Source: an uncultured Clostridium sp.
GTDB lineage: Bacteria; Bacillota; Clostridia; Lachnospirales; Lachnospiraceae
Direction: 5' to 3'
DNA: 64,000 nucleotides
NCBI GenBank assembly: GCA_947644195.1
Contig: CANRZB010000010.1
Location: 1-64,000 of the forward strand
Of this stretch, positions 54,499 through 63,257 are shown in pieces; positions within the stretch are counted from its first letter, which is position 1, and every line of letters starts with the position of its first letter. The notes below the pieces were generated by a model. It was given only the letters and a program-made list of their open reading frames with translations. It searched no databases and had not been told where the DNA came from. A program made the position numbers and the translations under genes.

Positions 54499-55584
54499 AT
54501 GAAAAAAACAATATTGACAGGAGACAGGCCAACCGGAAGATTGCACGTAGGCCATTATGCAGGCTCTCTGAAGCGCAGAGTTGAGTTGCAAAATTCAGGA
54601 AATTATGATAAAATATTTATCATGATTGCCGATGCACAGGCATTAACAGATAATTTTGAGAATCCGGAAAAAGTCCGGCAGAATATCATAGAAGTGGCGT
54701 TGGATTATTTATCCTGTGGGCTGGACCCACAGAAATCTACCCTGTTTATTCAATCTCAGATCCAGGAATTATGTGAATTGACTTTTTACTATATGAATCT
54801 GGTTACAGTATCCAGGCTACAGCGGAATCCTACCGTCAAATCCGAGATTAAAATGCGGGATTTTGAGACAAGTATTCCAGTTGGTTTCTTTAATTATCCA
54901 ATTAGTCAGGCAGCAGATATTACCGCTTTTCGGGCAACTACAGTTCCTGTTGGGGAGGACCAGCTGCCAATGATTGAGCAGACCCGTGAAATTGTACGGA
55001 AGTTCAACAGCATTTATGAGGAAGTGTTAGTGGAGCCGGAAGTTTTACTACCAGATAATGAGGCTTGTTTGAGATTGCCTGGAATTGATGGGAAGCAGAA
55101 GATGAGCAAGTCTCTGGGTAATTGCATCTATTTGTCTGATACCGAGGAAGAGGTACGTGCCAAGGTTATGGAAATGTACACGGATCCTTTGCATATTAAA
55201 GTTACTGATCCAGGACATTTAGAGGGTAATACCGTATTTACCTATTTGGATGCCTTTAGTAAACCAGAGCATTTTGCGGAGTATCTTTCTGATTATGCGA
55301 ATCTGGAGGAATTAAAAGATCATTATACCCGTGGTGGGCTGGGTGATATGAAAGTAAAGAGATTCTTGAATTCTGTATTACAGGAGGAGCTTTCTCCGAT
55401 TCGTGCCAGAAGAGCGGAATATGAGAAAGACATTCCGGCAGTCTATGAGATTTTGCGGAAAGGCAGCGAGGCAGCGAGAGAGGTTGCAGCTGAAACGTTG
55501 TCTGACGTTAAGCGTGCAATGAAGATTAATTACTTTGAAGATGCAGAATTGATTCGGGCGCAGAGTGAAAAGTATCATTCCTAA
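54499..55584 (+). CDS. trpS: Tryptophanyl-tRNA synthetase
   Basis: The start is set at ATG 54499 ([13 protein letters not shown]), 7 bases after GGAGG; the track's start adds 44 leader residues. The 361-residue class I synthetase charges tRNA-Trp. The HIGH-type motif is HVGHYAGS near residue 17 and KMSKS is in [10 protein letters not shown] near 205. The class I core [13 protein letters not shown] opening is typical of TrpRS. Length is slightly above the usual 330-350. Confidence 0.96.
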   Translation: MKKTILTGDRPTGRLHVGHYAGSLKRRVELQNSGNYDKIFIMIADAQALTDNFENPEKVRQNIIEVALDYLSCGLDPQKSTLFIQSQIQELCELTFYYMNLVTVSRLQRNPTVKSEIKMRDFETSIPVGFFNYPISQAADITAFRATTVPVGEDQLPMIEQTREIVRKFNSIYEEVLVEPEVLLPDNEACLRLPGIDGKQKMSKSLGNCIYLSDTEEEVRAKVMEMYTDPLHIKVTDPGHLEGNTVFTYLDAFSKPEHFAEYLSDYANLEELKDHYTRGGLGDMKVKRFLNSVLQEELSPIRARRAEYEKDIPAVYEILRKGSEAAREVAAETLSDVKRAMKINYFEDAELIRAQSEKYHS

Positions 55585-55863
55585 GAAATAGATATGGGGG
55601 TTCTTTTTCTATCTTGCCAGACGTTAATTTTGGGGCTTATGACTAACAGCATGGTAACCGTTAGTTTGTTCGTCTGGGGAGATGGATTACTGGTACAGCA
55701 GATGAAATCAAAGAAAAGCATAACGCAAACAAACTTAGTGTCCGTTGTACTAGAACATAAACAGGGGAATTGATAAATTCTCTGCATGATGATTTAAGTG
55801 TGTGCGTTACCACACATAAATTATCATTTAGTAACAACTAGTAACGCAGAAACGGGGGAGGAT

Positions 55864-56646
55864 ATGCTTAAGATTCAAGATTTTTGTGACATGGAGAAGT
55901 TTGAGAGTATCATGGATAACTGGGCGAACAGTACCGGTCTTGCAACAGTGGCGGTGGGTGCGGATGGTAACTACATCAGTGAATGTTATAATTTTACGGA
56001 TTTCTGCATTAAGCTGACGAGAGGCTGTGAGGAAGGCGCTAGACGTTGTGAGAAATGTGACCAGGAGGGGCAGGGCGTATATCCGTGCCATGCTGGCCTG
56101 GTGGATTTCGGAATTCCAATTACATTGACGGATGGAACGGTATTGGGAAGCGTCATCGGTGGACAGGTGCTGCCGGAGAATCCAGATGACGAAAAATTCC
56201 GCCAGACAGCTCGTGAGTTGGGGATTGATGAAGATGAGTATATTGAGGCGCTGCATCATGTCAATGTCAGAAGCAGGGAACAGATTGAAGCCTCAGCTAA
56301 TTTATTGGGCGATGTCATCAATATGTATGTGCGTTCCTGTTATCAGGAATATGCCAACAAACGGCTCTTAGAGAAATTGCGCCATGGCATTACACAGGCA
56401 GCCAGTGAGATTGAAGAAGCCAATGTCAGTACAGCTAAAATTACTGGATTCAGCAAGAAACAGAATATGTTGGCGTTGAATGCATCCATTGAGGCAGCCA
56501 GAGCTGGTGAAATGGGAAAAGGTTTCGCTGTAGTTGCAACAGAAGTACGCAAACTGGCAGAAGGTATGGCGGTGGCGAGTAAAGAAATTACTTCCCGGCT
56601 GGCACAGCTGGAGGAAACCATCAACGATTTGAACGACAGCGAGTAG
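55864..56646 (+). CDS. PocR-domain sensory protein with short methyl-accepting chemotaxis signalling segment
   Basis: The start is set at ATG 55864, preceded by GGGGGAGG. The 260-residue soluble protein has an N-terminal PocR sensory domain (about 15-180) with a Cys-rich segment ([33 protein letters not shown]) that may bind a metal or small ligand. The C-terminal ~80 residues are the MCP hairpin tip: [33 protein letters not shown]. There is no membrane segment or HAMP, and the helical bundle is far shorter than a normal chemoreceptor. It could be a cytosolic receptor coupling a metabolite to CheA, or a dimeric sensor repurposed. GCGTTAC/GTAACGC inverted repeats (55804, 55841) precede it. Confidence 0.88.
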   Translation: MLKIQDFCDMEKFESIMDNWANSTGLATVAVGADGNYISECYNFTDFCIKLTRGCEEGARRCEKCDQEGQGVYPCHAGLVDFGIPITLTDGTVLGSVIGGQVLPENPDDEKFRQTARELGIDEDEYIEALHHVNVRSREQIEASANLLGDVINMYVRSCYQEYANKRLLEKLRHGITQAASEIEEANVSTAKITGFSKKQNMLALNASIEAARAGEMGKGFAVVATEVRKLAEGMAVASKEITSRLAQLEETINDLNDSE

Positions 56647-56756
56647 GGAATTAGACTATTTTTCAGGTAATTTACAATTTGCTGTAAAAAGAACATATGG
56701 TTTTAGGGAATAGTAAAATTAGAAAAGAGTAAGCGATAATAATAAGATTTTGTTTT

Positions 56757-56805
56757 AACGGTGTAAAATTTCTTAGTGCAGAAAAGAAATTTTACACCGT
56801 TTTTA
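56757..56805 (+). terminator. Strong intrinsic terminator
   Basis: AACGGTGTAAAATTTCTT pairs with AAGAAATTTTACACCGTT (56757-56802), followed by TTTT. It separates the PocR gene from the toxin locus. Confidence 0.9.
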
Positions 56806-56948
56806 TAAATTTTATTAGTGAGAAATTCATTGACTACATAAGTAATTGAAATATGGCATTGATTTTAATCGTTACATATGTTAATGTATTGTTTGAGTGA
56901 CTGTGTTCAAGGAGTGGTGAATCTCCCTTTGCGAGGGGAGGTGGTGTG

Positions 56949-57044
56949 ATGAGTACATACGAGGTATTAACATTGTTATTTCTTGGAGGTACATTTTTCA
57001 TTGCGCTGCTTGCCTATTTAGATAATAGGTATAAGCGAAAATAA
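56949..57044 (+). CDS. Type I toxin: holin-like hydrophobic peptide, 31 residues (not in ORF track)
   Basis: The frame reads MSTYEVLTLLFLGGTFF and ends DNRYKRK-stop: a short polar start, one membrane helix of ~20 residues and a basic tail. This is the holin-like type I toxin pattern (TxpA/BsrG-related family widespread in Firmicutes). A strong ribosome site GGGGAGG lies about 6 bases before the ATG but can pair with CTCCC at 56923-56927, so translation is probably gated by mRNA structure. A convergent small RNA overlaps its 3' end. Overproduction of such peptides damages membranes. Confidence 0.82.
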   Translation: MSTYEVLTLLFLGGTFFIALLAYLDNRYKRK

Positions 57045-57136
57045 AAATTACCCTATCCTTGCACTTTAGCCGAGTCTAGGATAGGGTATCACAAATTCTA
57101 GGGAGCTAAACCACACCTTGTGGGCGGTCACTCTTT
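57042..57136 (-). ncRNA. Antisense antitoxin RNA of the type I toxin
   Basis: On the minus strand a promoter (57171-57143) drives an RNA of about 95 nt. It ends at a perfect hairpin TACCCTATCCT/AGGATAGGGTA (57088-57078 with 57059-57049), followed by ATTTTTAT at 57048-57041. The RNA therefore overlaps the toxin stop codon and its 3' untranslated region. Base pairing with the toxin mRNA would block translation or trigger decay. Ends are inferred from promoter and terminator. Confidence 0.75.
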
Positions 57137-57142
57137 TATAGT

Positions 57143-57171
57143 ATAATAACTTATTTTTTTCCCTCTGTCAA
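57143..57171 (-). promoter_or_regulatory. Promoter of the antitoxin RNA
   Basis: Minus-strand TTGACA (57171-57166) and TATTAT (57148-57143) with 17 bases between them. Confidence 0.7.
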
Positions 57172-57237
57172 TTATTTATCCTTTTTTATCTCTTTTGTTT
57201 GAGGCCTTCCTGAATTGACTTGATATGGAATAGAGTG

Positions 57238-57267
57238 TTGACAAAAAGAGAGTAACTATACTATAAT
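57238..57267 (+). promoter_or_regulatory. Promoter of the aspS T-box transcript
   Basis: TTGACA (57238-57243) with TATAAT (57262-57267) at 18 bases, directly ahead of the T-box leader. Confidence 0.75.
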
Positions 57268-57612
57268 CGTGTGGATGGCGATGACGAAGAGAAGTAGCGC
57301 AGGTTATCGTTTCCAGTGAGCAGAGGCCAGTGTGAACTCTGTAAAGTGAACCTACGTGAAGAACACTTTACCAGCCGCAATCTGAACGTGATTTCGTTAA
57401 GGATCGGATTCATCAGTAGGTGAGCCGTTTGCCTGTACGATAACAGGAGAGGCTTTCGAGTGTATTTGAGAGATAGATTACTTTCTTTCTGTGGACATTG
57501 AAGTATGTCCGGTTGCACGAGAAGCTGTTGAGTGACTGAAAATTCAGTAATTCGGGTGGTACCGCGGACTTTATGTTCGTCCTGAACAATCGTTTAGGGC
57601 GAATTTTTTTTC
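57268..57612 (+). promoter_or_regulatory. T-box riboswitch (aspartate type) with terminator
   Basis: The T-box core TCGGGTGGTACCGCGG is at 57553-57567. Stem I elements include GATGACGAAGAGAAGTA (5' arm and S-turn) and TGAACGTGATTTCGTTA, where GAT at 57390-57392 is a candidate Asp specifier. The terminator pairs TTCGTCCT...AAC with GTT...AGGGCGAA and ends in eight or more T (57576-57612). Uncharged tRNA-Asp would permit aspS transcription. The specifier assignment is tentative; the T-box call is firm. Confidence 0.88.
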
Positions 57613-57653
57613 GCACAGCAGCAGAAATTATTTTATAGAATTGGAGGAAAAGT

Positions 57654-59411
57654 ATGAAAACAAATGTTGGAAACAAATACCGGGACAGAGTATTAAATCA
57701 GATTTCAGAGAGCGATGTGGGTCAGAAGTTGAGAGTGGCAGGCTGGGTAGAAAATATCCGTGACCATGGAGGCGTTTCTTTTATTGACCTGCGGGATATG
57801 TACGGCGTATTGCAGGTAGTAATGCGGGATACCTCTTTATTGGATGGGATCAGCAGGGAAGACTGTATTTCCATAGAGGGGGAGATGGAGCACCGGGATG
57901 AGGAAACATACAATCCAAAGATTCCAACCGGAACGATCGAATTGGAGGCACATCAGGTAACCGTTTTGGGAAAAGTATACCGTCAACTGCCCTTTGAGGT
58001 AACAACCTCCAAAGAAACCCGCGAGGATGTTCGGCTGAAATACCGTTATTTGGATCTGCGAAATACGAAAGTACGGGATACCATGATTTTCCGTTCCAAT
58101 GTAATCCGTTTTCTGCGGGAAAAGATGGAGGAGCTGGGATTTTTAGAGATTCAGACTCCCATTTTATGTGCTTCCTCTCCAGAGGGTGCACGAGATTATA
58201 TTGTGCCTTCCCGCAAATTTAAAGGACAGTTCTATGCGCTGCCACAGGCGCCACAGCAGTATAAGCAATTATTGATGGTGTCCGGTTTTGACAAGTATTT
58301 TCAGATTGCACCGTGTTTCCGTGATGAGGATGCCAGGGCAGATCGCTCTCCGGGAGAATTTTATCAGCTGGACTTTGAGATGAGCTTTGCAACGCAGGAA
58401 GATGTGTTCCGTGTCGGTGAAAATGTTTTGACAGAAACCTTTGCTAAATTTGCACCGGAGGGGTATGAAGTAACACAGGCTCCGTATCCGGTTATCAGTT
58501 ATAAACAGGCGATGCTGGAATTTGGTACGGATAAACCGGATCTGAGAAATCCTTTGCGCATTGTGGATGTAACTGATTTCTTCCAGCAATGTTCTTTTAA
58601 GCCGTTCCATGGTAAGACGGTCCGGGCAATCAACGTACATGCGAAACTTTCCAAGGGCCAGCATGAGAAAATGTTGAAATTTGCGCAGTCCATTGGCATG
58701 GGTGGCCTGGGGTATCTGGAAGTGAAAGAAGATATGACCTACAAAGGGCCGATAGATAAATTTATTCCAGAGGATAAGAAGGCAGAAATTGCAGAAATTG
58801 CCGGACTGCAAAGCGGAGATACCATTTTCTTTATCGCTGACCGGGAAGAACTGGCAGCGTTGTATGCCGGACAGATTCGCAGTGAATTGGGAAGCCGCCT
58901 GGATCTGATCGAAAAGAAATCATTCCGCTTCTGTTATGTGAATGATTTTCCGATGTATGAATATGATAGAGAATTGAAACAGTATATATTTACGCACAAT
59001 CCTTTCTCTATGCCACAGGGAGGAATGGAAGCCTTGGAGACAAAAGATCCATCAGAAATTCTGGCTTACCAGTATGACATTGTCTGCAACGGAATTGAAT
59101 TATCTAGTGGTGCTGTCAGAAACCATGATATGAAGGTCATGGTGAAAGCGTTTGAGATAGCAGGATATACCGAAAAAGATCTCCAGGAGAAATTTGGTGC
59201 ACTTTATAATGCATTTCAGTTTGGTGCACCGCCGCACGCAGGTATGGCGCCAGGAGTAGACCGCATGATCATGTTATTGCGGGAGGAAGAGAATATCCGG
59301 GAAGTGATTCCGTTCCCAATGAATGGAAATGCTCAGGATTTGATGTGTGGCGCGCCGGGACCGGTAACGGAACAGCAGCTTCGGGAGACACATATTAAGG
59401 TTAGAAGCTAA
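57654..59411 (+). CDS. aspS: Aspartyl-tRNA synthetase
   Basis: A 585-residue bacterial-type class II synthetase. OB-fold anticodon domain (about 1-110, with VAGWVENIRDHGGVSFIDLRD), catalytic core with motif 2 FRDEDARADRSPGEFYQLDFEM, the bacterial GAD insertion (about 290-420), and motif 3 GMAPGVDRMIMLL near the C-terminus. GGAGG precedes the ATG. The T-box upstream fits control by aspartate supply. Confidence 0.97.
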   Translation: MKTNVGNKYRDRVLNQISESDVGQKLRVAGWVENIRDHGGVSFIDLRDMYGVLQVVMRDTSLLDGISREDCISIEGEMEHRDEETYNPKIPTGTIELEAHQVTVLGKVYRQLPFEVTTSKETREDVRLKYRYLDLRNTKVRDTMIFRSNVIRFLREKMEELGFLEIQTPILCASSPEGARDYIVPSRKFKGQFYALPQAPQQYKQLLMVSGFDKYFQIAPCFRDEDARADRSPGEFYQLDFEMSFATQEDVFRVGENVLTETFAKFAPEGYEVTQAPYPVISYKQAMLEFGTDKPDLRNPLRIVDVTDFFQQCSFKPFHGKTVRAINVHAKLSKGQHEKMLKFAQSIGMGGLGYLEVKEDMTYKGPIDKFIPEDKKAEIAEIAGLQSGDTIFFIADREELAALYAGQIRSELGSRLDLIEKKSFRFCYVNDFPMYEYDRELKQYIFTHNPFSMPQGGMEALETKDPSEILAYQYDIVCNGIELSSGAVRNHDMKVMVKAFEIAGYTEKDLQEKFGALYNAFQFGAPPHAGMAPGVDRMIMLLREEENIREVIPFPMNGNAQDLMCGAPGPVTEQQLRETHIKVRS

Positions 59412-59415
59412 TACA

Positions 59416-60102
59416 ATGAAAATAAATAAGTTTGATATGGAGCGTTGGGGGATGAGTGGAAGTACGCTCAAACTGATCGCACTTGGCAGTATGTTTGTGG
59501 ATCATTTGGCGGCATCTGGAGTGCTGTTGAAAATGTGTGGCAGTGAACCATTATACGAGTTTTGCAGGGCAGTGGGCAGGGTTGCATTTCCCCTGTTCTG
59601 CTTCCTGTTGGTAGAAGGATTTGTATATACCAAAAATCGGAAGGCGTATCTAATTAGATTGTTTTTGTTTGCATTGCTGTCAGAGGTACCCTTTGATCTG
59701 GCATTTTTTGGAACCCCATTTCTTCTCTCGTACCAAAATGTATTTTTTACCCTGTTTTTAGGATTCCTTACGCTATGTGGTGTGGAAGAGCTTAAAAACA
59801 GAGAACATATCGCATGGGTCTGGGTGCCGATGTTGTCAGGGATTATTGTAGCATTTCTGCTTCAGACGGATTACAGTGGTTTTGGGATCATTTTGATCTT
59901 GATTTTTTACTGGTTTCGGGAGGCGCCTCTACGGAGAAATCTGGTCGCCGGCTGTGCCTGCCTCGGAGAACCAACGGCAATATTATCCCTGCTGCCAATT
60001 CAGCTTTATAATGGAAAACGTGGTATCCCACTCAAATATGTATTTTATCTGTTTTATCCGCTGCATCTGCTGCTGTTTGTTCTGATTCGGGAGACGATTT
60101 AA
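59416..60102 (+). CDS. TraX-family membrane protein
   Basis: A 228-residue polytopic protein starting 4 bases after the aspS stop. SGSTLKLIALGSMFVDHLAA and GRVAFPLFCFLLVEGFVYTKNRKAY are the conserved opening of the TraX family (Pfam TraX), which includes a putative pilin acetylase of the F plasmid and many chromosomal Firmicute proteins. About seven membrane helices are predicted by eye. Chromosomal members may acetylate an envelope component; nothing here shows conjugation genes. Confidence 0.88.
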   Translation: MKINKFDMERWGMSGSTLKLIALGSMFVDHLAASGVLLKMCGSEPLYEFCRAVGRVAFPLFCFLLVEGFVYTKNRKAYLIRLFLFALLSEVPFDLAFFGTPFLLSYQNVFFTLFLGFLTLCGVEELKNREHIAWVWVPMLSGIIVAFLLQTDYSGFGIILILIFYWFREAPLRRNLVAGCACLGEPTAILSLLPIQLYNGKRGIPLKYVFYLFYPLHLLLFVLIRETI

Positions 60103-60142
60103 TTGGCAGTAGGAAGGTGGGATAGCAAGAAAGGACAGGAAG

Positions 60143-61381
60143 ATGAAATATTATTATCCCGATTATTTTGACGCGTTCCAATGTGTTCCGGGCAAAGACT
60201 GTCCAGATAGCTGCTGTATCCGATGGCAGATTGTTGTGGATCCTGAGACTTTGCAGAAATATAAGCAGATCGGTGGAGAACTGGGCAGGCGTATGTCGGA
60301 AAAGATTGACGCAAAGACTGGAAAAATCGCTCCACATGGCTGTGACCACCGCTGTGAATTTCTCAATGAAGATAATCTTTGTGATATCGTGTTGGAACTG
60401 GGGGAGGAGTACCTGTGTGAGACTTGCCATACTCATCCCAGACATGAAGAAGTGTACCCGAATGTCCGGGAAAGATCACTTGCCCTCACTTGCCCGATCT
60501 TTTGCAGGCAGTTGTTGCTGCGTCAGGAGCCGGTTCAGATTTTGCAACGGGAGGAAAATAGTAAAAAGGAACATGACCGTTTCTTTGACTGGAAGTTGTT
60601 CCAGGTGTTGCTGCGCACCAGAGACAGTTTGCTACATGTGGCAGGCAACCGGAAATTATCTATTGCGGAGCGGATGATTACTGTGCTCGGCCTGGGACAC
60701 GATGTGGAATCCCGTATCCGCAAACGTTCTCTGCGGAAACAGGGGGGATGGTGGCAGAATATTTTCCCCTCCTATCCAGATTTTACGGAACAGGAATTTT
60801 GGGAGCTACGGCAGATCCGCAGACAATATCGCAGTCATCATGTATTTTCCAGAGTGGAGCAGCGATTGGATGAAATTATCTACGATGAAAAATATTTTCG
60901 CCAGGAATCGGAAGAATCGGCACAGACCATTATGACAAATATGATTTTTGCCTTAAGTACAATGGAAGCTCTGCGTCCTGACTGGCCGGAATATTTACAG
61001 AGTGTGTTAAATATGCGGGAGGAGATGACCCGGGAGGAATCCGCCGATTGGATGGAGCAGTACCATGCCTGGGAAGATGAGATTCCGTTGGAGCAGATGC
61101 TGGTGTATTTCCTGTATGTCTACTGTTGCAGCAGTGTATATGATGGGCAGCTTTTGGCAAAATGTAAGATGGCAGTGGTCAATGTCATGCTGATTCGGGA
61201 ATTATGGTTTATGAAGTGGTATGAAAATGACCAAAGTTTAACGATTGAGGAACAAGCGGAGATTGCGCACTGGTATGTGCGCGAGATTGAAAACTCTGAT
61301 GAGAATATGGAGCAATGGGATAGTCTCATGCAGCGCAACCCAAGGTTTGCCTTAAAAAAACTACTCAAGATTTTGCGGTAA
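60143..61381 (+). CDS. fliB: FliB-like flagellin lysine-N-methylase family protein
   Basis: A 412-residue protein with the Cys-rich N-terminal half of the FliB family: CVPGKDCPDSCC, CDHRCEFLNEDNLCDI, CETCHTHPR and CPIFCRQLL within residues 13-125, which probably ligate iron-sulfur or zinc. The C-terminal half is helical and lacks known motifs. In Salmonella FliB methylates flagellin lysines. No flagellar gene is within the window, so the substrate here is unknown and may be another surface protein. GAAAGGACAGGAAG precedes the ATG. Confidence 0.85.
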   Translation: MKYYYPDYFDAFQCVPGKDCPDSCCIRWQIVVDPETLQKYKQIGGELGRRMSEKIDAKTGKIAPHGCDHRCEFLNEDNLCDIVLELGEEYLCETCHTHPRHEEVYPNVRERSLALTCPIFCRQLLLRQEPVQILQREENSKKEHDRFFDWKLFQVLLRTRDSLLHVAGNRKLSIAERMITVLGLGHDVESRIRKRSLRKQGGWWQNIFPSYPDFTEQEFWELRQIRRQYRSHHVFSRVEQRLDEIIYDEKYFRQESEESAQTIMTNMIFALSTMEALRPDWPEYLQSVLNMREEMTREESADWMEQYHAWEDEIPLEQMLVYFLYVYCCSSVYDGQLLAKCKMAVVNVMLIRELWFMKWYENDQSLTIEEQAEIAHWYVREIENSDENMEQWDSLMQRNPRFALKKLLKILR

Positions 61382-61396
61382 GAAAAGAGGAGAATG

Positions 61397-62950
61397 ATGC
61401 AGACGAATGTACTGGAATATATAGAAGAAACTGTGCAGAGACTGCCGAATAAGGTAGCGTTTGCGGATGAGGAGACCGCATTGACGTTCCAAGAACTGTA
61501 TGACAGGATTCGGGGGATTGGTTCTCGGTTAGCGGCTATGGGATCATTTCGGGAACCCGTCATTGTGTATATGAAAAAGTCTCCCGATACCATTTCTGCG
61601 TTTTTTGGGGTTATTGCCAGCGGTTGTTTCTATGTTCCGATTGATGAGGAAATGCCCCGAAGAAGAATCGAACTGATCCTGGAAAATACACAGGCAAACT
61701 ATTTGATCTATGATGACAGCACACAGCAGAGAGCTGAGGAACTAGGATTTCCGGGAGCTATGATTTCCTATCAGGACTGCTTACAGACAGAAATTGACGA
61801 TCAGGCATTGTCGTGGATCCGAGAGCAGGCGTTGGACGTAGATCCGATCTATGTATTGTTTACCTCCGGTTCTACAGGGGTTCCCAAAGGAGTTGTGGGG
61901 CATCATCGTGGGGTAATTGATTATATAGAGAGTTTATCGGAAACATTGGGCTTTGGGGAAGAGACAATTTTTGGAAACCAGACGCCACTGTATTTGGATG
62001 CCTGTATGAAAGAGATATATCCAACCATGAAATTTGGCGCTACGACCTGGTTGATTCCGCGGGAATATTTTATGTTCCCGGTTAAATTAGTGGAATATCT
62101 GAACCAAAATAAAATAAATACCATTTGCTGGGTTGTTTCAGCATTGACAATGATCTCTGCATTTGGTACTTTTGATACGATAATACCGAAATATCTGCAC
62201 ACAATTGCCTTTGGCAGCGAAGTATTTCCGGTCAGACAGTTTAACCTGTGGAAAACTACATTACCGCAGGCAGAGTTCTATAATTTGTATGGACCTACTG
62301 AGGCTACGGGGATGAGCTGCTATTACCATGCGGATCGGTTGTTTGAAGATCGGGAAGCCATTCCGGCAGGAAAACCTTTCCGTAATACACAGATTTTGCT
62401 GTTGGATGCTGAGGGGCAGCAGATCGCAGAGGGAGAGACCGGGGAAATCTGTATCCGGGGAACCTGTCTGGCACATGGATATTATCGCAATCCAGAAAAG
62501 ACAGCGGAGGTATTTACACAGAATCCTTGTATGCCAGGCTGTTCGGACCGAATCTATCATACGGGAGATCTGGGGCGTTTGGATGAACACGGAGACCTGG
62601 TTTTTGTGTCCAGACAGGATCATCAGATCAAACATATGGGACATCGGATTGAACTGGGCGAGATTGAAGCAGATGTATCTTTGATTGATGGTGTAAAAAG
62701 TTGTTGCTGTATCTTTATCCAAGAGAGCAAAAAAATGGTTTTGTTTTATGTCGGGGATGTCGATAAGCGTAGTGTGACACAGCAGCTCAAGGAGCGGCTG
62801 CCAAGATATATGGTGCCCAATGCAATTTTGCAGATGGAGAGTTTGCCACTGACGGCAAATGGCAAAATGGACCGTTTCGCCATGCAGACAATATATGAAA
62901 ATAGAAAAAAAGGATCCAGGCGGAAGAGCGCTTCCGTTTCAATACAATAA
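61397..62950 (+). CDS. DltA-like adenylation (AMP-binding) enzyme
   Basis: A 517-residue ligase that would activate an amino or carboxylic acid as its adenylate and load it on the next gene's carrier protein. Motifs: P-loop FTSGSTGVPKG (about 158-168), YNLYGPTEA, YHTGDLG, RQDHQIKHMGHRIELGEIE and the C-terminal catalytic Lys in NGKMDR. The size and the neighbouring ACP and MBOAT match DltA of teichoic-acid D-alanylation. Nonribosomal-peptide-type substrates cannot be excluded, so no symbol is given. ATG 61397 has better spacing from GAGGAG than 61394. Confidence 0.85.
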   Translation: MQTNVLEYIEETVQRLPNKVAFADEETALTFQELYDRIRGIGSRLAAMGSFREPVIVYMKKSPDTISAFFGVIASGCFYVPIDEEMPRRRIELILENTQANYLIYDDSTQQRAEELGFPGAMISYQDCLQTEIDDQALSWIREQALDVDPIYVLFTSGSTGVPKGVVGHHRGVIDYIESLSETLGFGEETIFGNQTPLYLDACMKEIYPTMKFGATTWLIPREYFMFPVKLVEYLNQNKINTICWVVSALTMISAFGTFDTIIPKYLHTIAFGSEVFPVRQFNLWKTTLPQAEFYNLYGPTEATGMSCYYHADRLFEDREAIPAGKPFRNTQILLLDAEGQQIAEGETGEICIRGTCLAHGYYRNPEKTAEVFTQNPCMPGCSDRIYHTGDLGRLDEHGDLVFVSRQDHQIKHMGHRIELGEIEADVSLIDGVKSCCCIFIQESKKMVLFYVGDVDKRSVTQQLKERLPRYMVPNAILQMESLPLTANGKMDRFAMQTIYENRKKGSRRKSASVSIQ

Positions 62951-62969
62951 GGAAAGAGAGGACAAAATA

Positions 62970-63215
62970 ATGGATGTAGAAGAAATCAGAGAAATTATCC
63001 TGGGGATTTTACAGGAGCTTCATGAGGACATTGATTTTGAAGCAGAGGAAAAGATGGTGGATGACAAGATCCTGGATTCCTTTGATTTGGTTACATTAGT
63101 TACTGAATTGGGGGAAGAATTCGATGTAGAAATTACTGCCAAGGATTTTGTGGCGGAGAATTTTAATTCCCTGGATACACTGTCCAGTATGATTGCACGT
63201 TTGTTGGATGAATAA
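62970..63215 (+). CDS. Acyl/peptidyl carrier protein (DltC-like)
   Basis: The start is set at ATG 62970 (MDVEEIREIILG), after GAAAGAGAGG; the track's longer ORF overlaps the previous gene. The 81-residue carrier has its phosphopantetheine serine in DDKILDSFDLVTLV (Ser about 38) and the acidic helix II typical of carrier proteins. It lies 19 bases after the adenylation gene and 42 before the MBOAT gene, giving a three-gene activation-carrier-transfer cassette. Confidence 0.92.
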   Translation: MDVEEIREIILGILQELHEDIDFEAEEKMVDDKILDSFDLVTLVTELGEEFDVEITAKDFVAENFNSLDTLSSMIARLLDE

Positions 63216-63257
63216 CGAAACGTTCCTGGATACAAATGAGATTAGGAGGAGGGGTAC

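Noticed and set aside
55804-55847. GCGTTAC/GTAACGC inverted repeat before the PocR gene as a terminator
   Set aside because: The 30-base loop and lack of T-run make it a poor terminator; it could be an operator, but no second site supports that.
59416-60102. TraX gene as evidence of a conjugative element
   Set aside because: No relaxase, coupling protein or other transfer gene is present, and it directly follows aspS as in many chromosomes.
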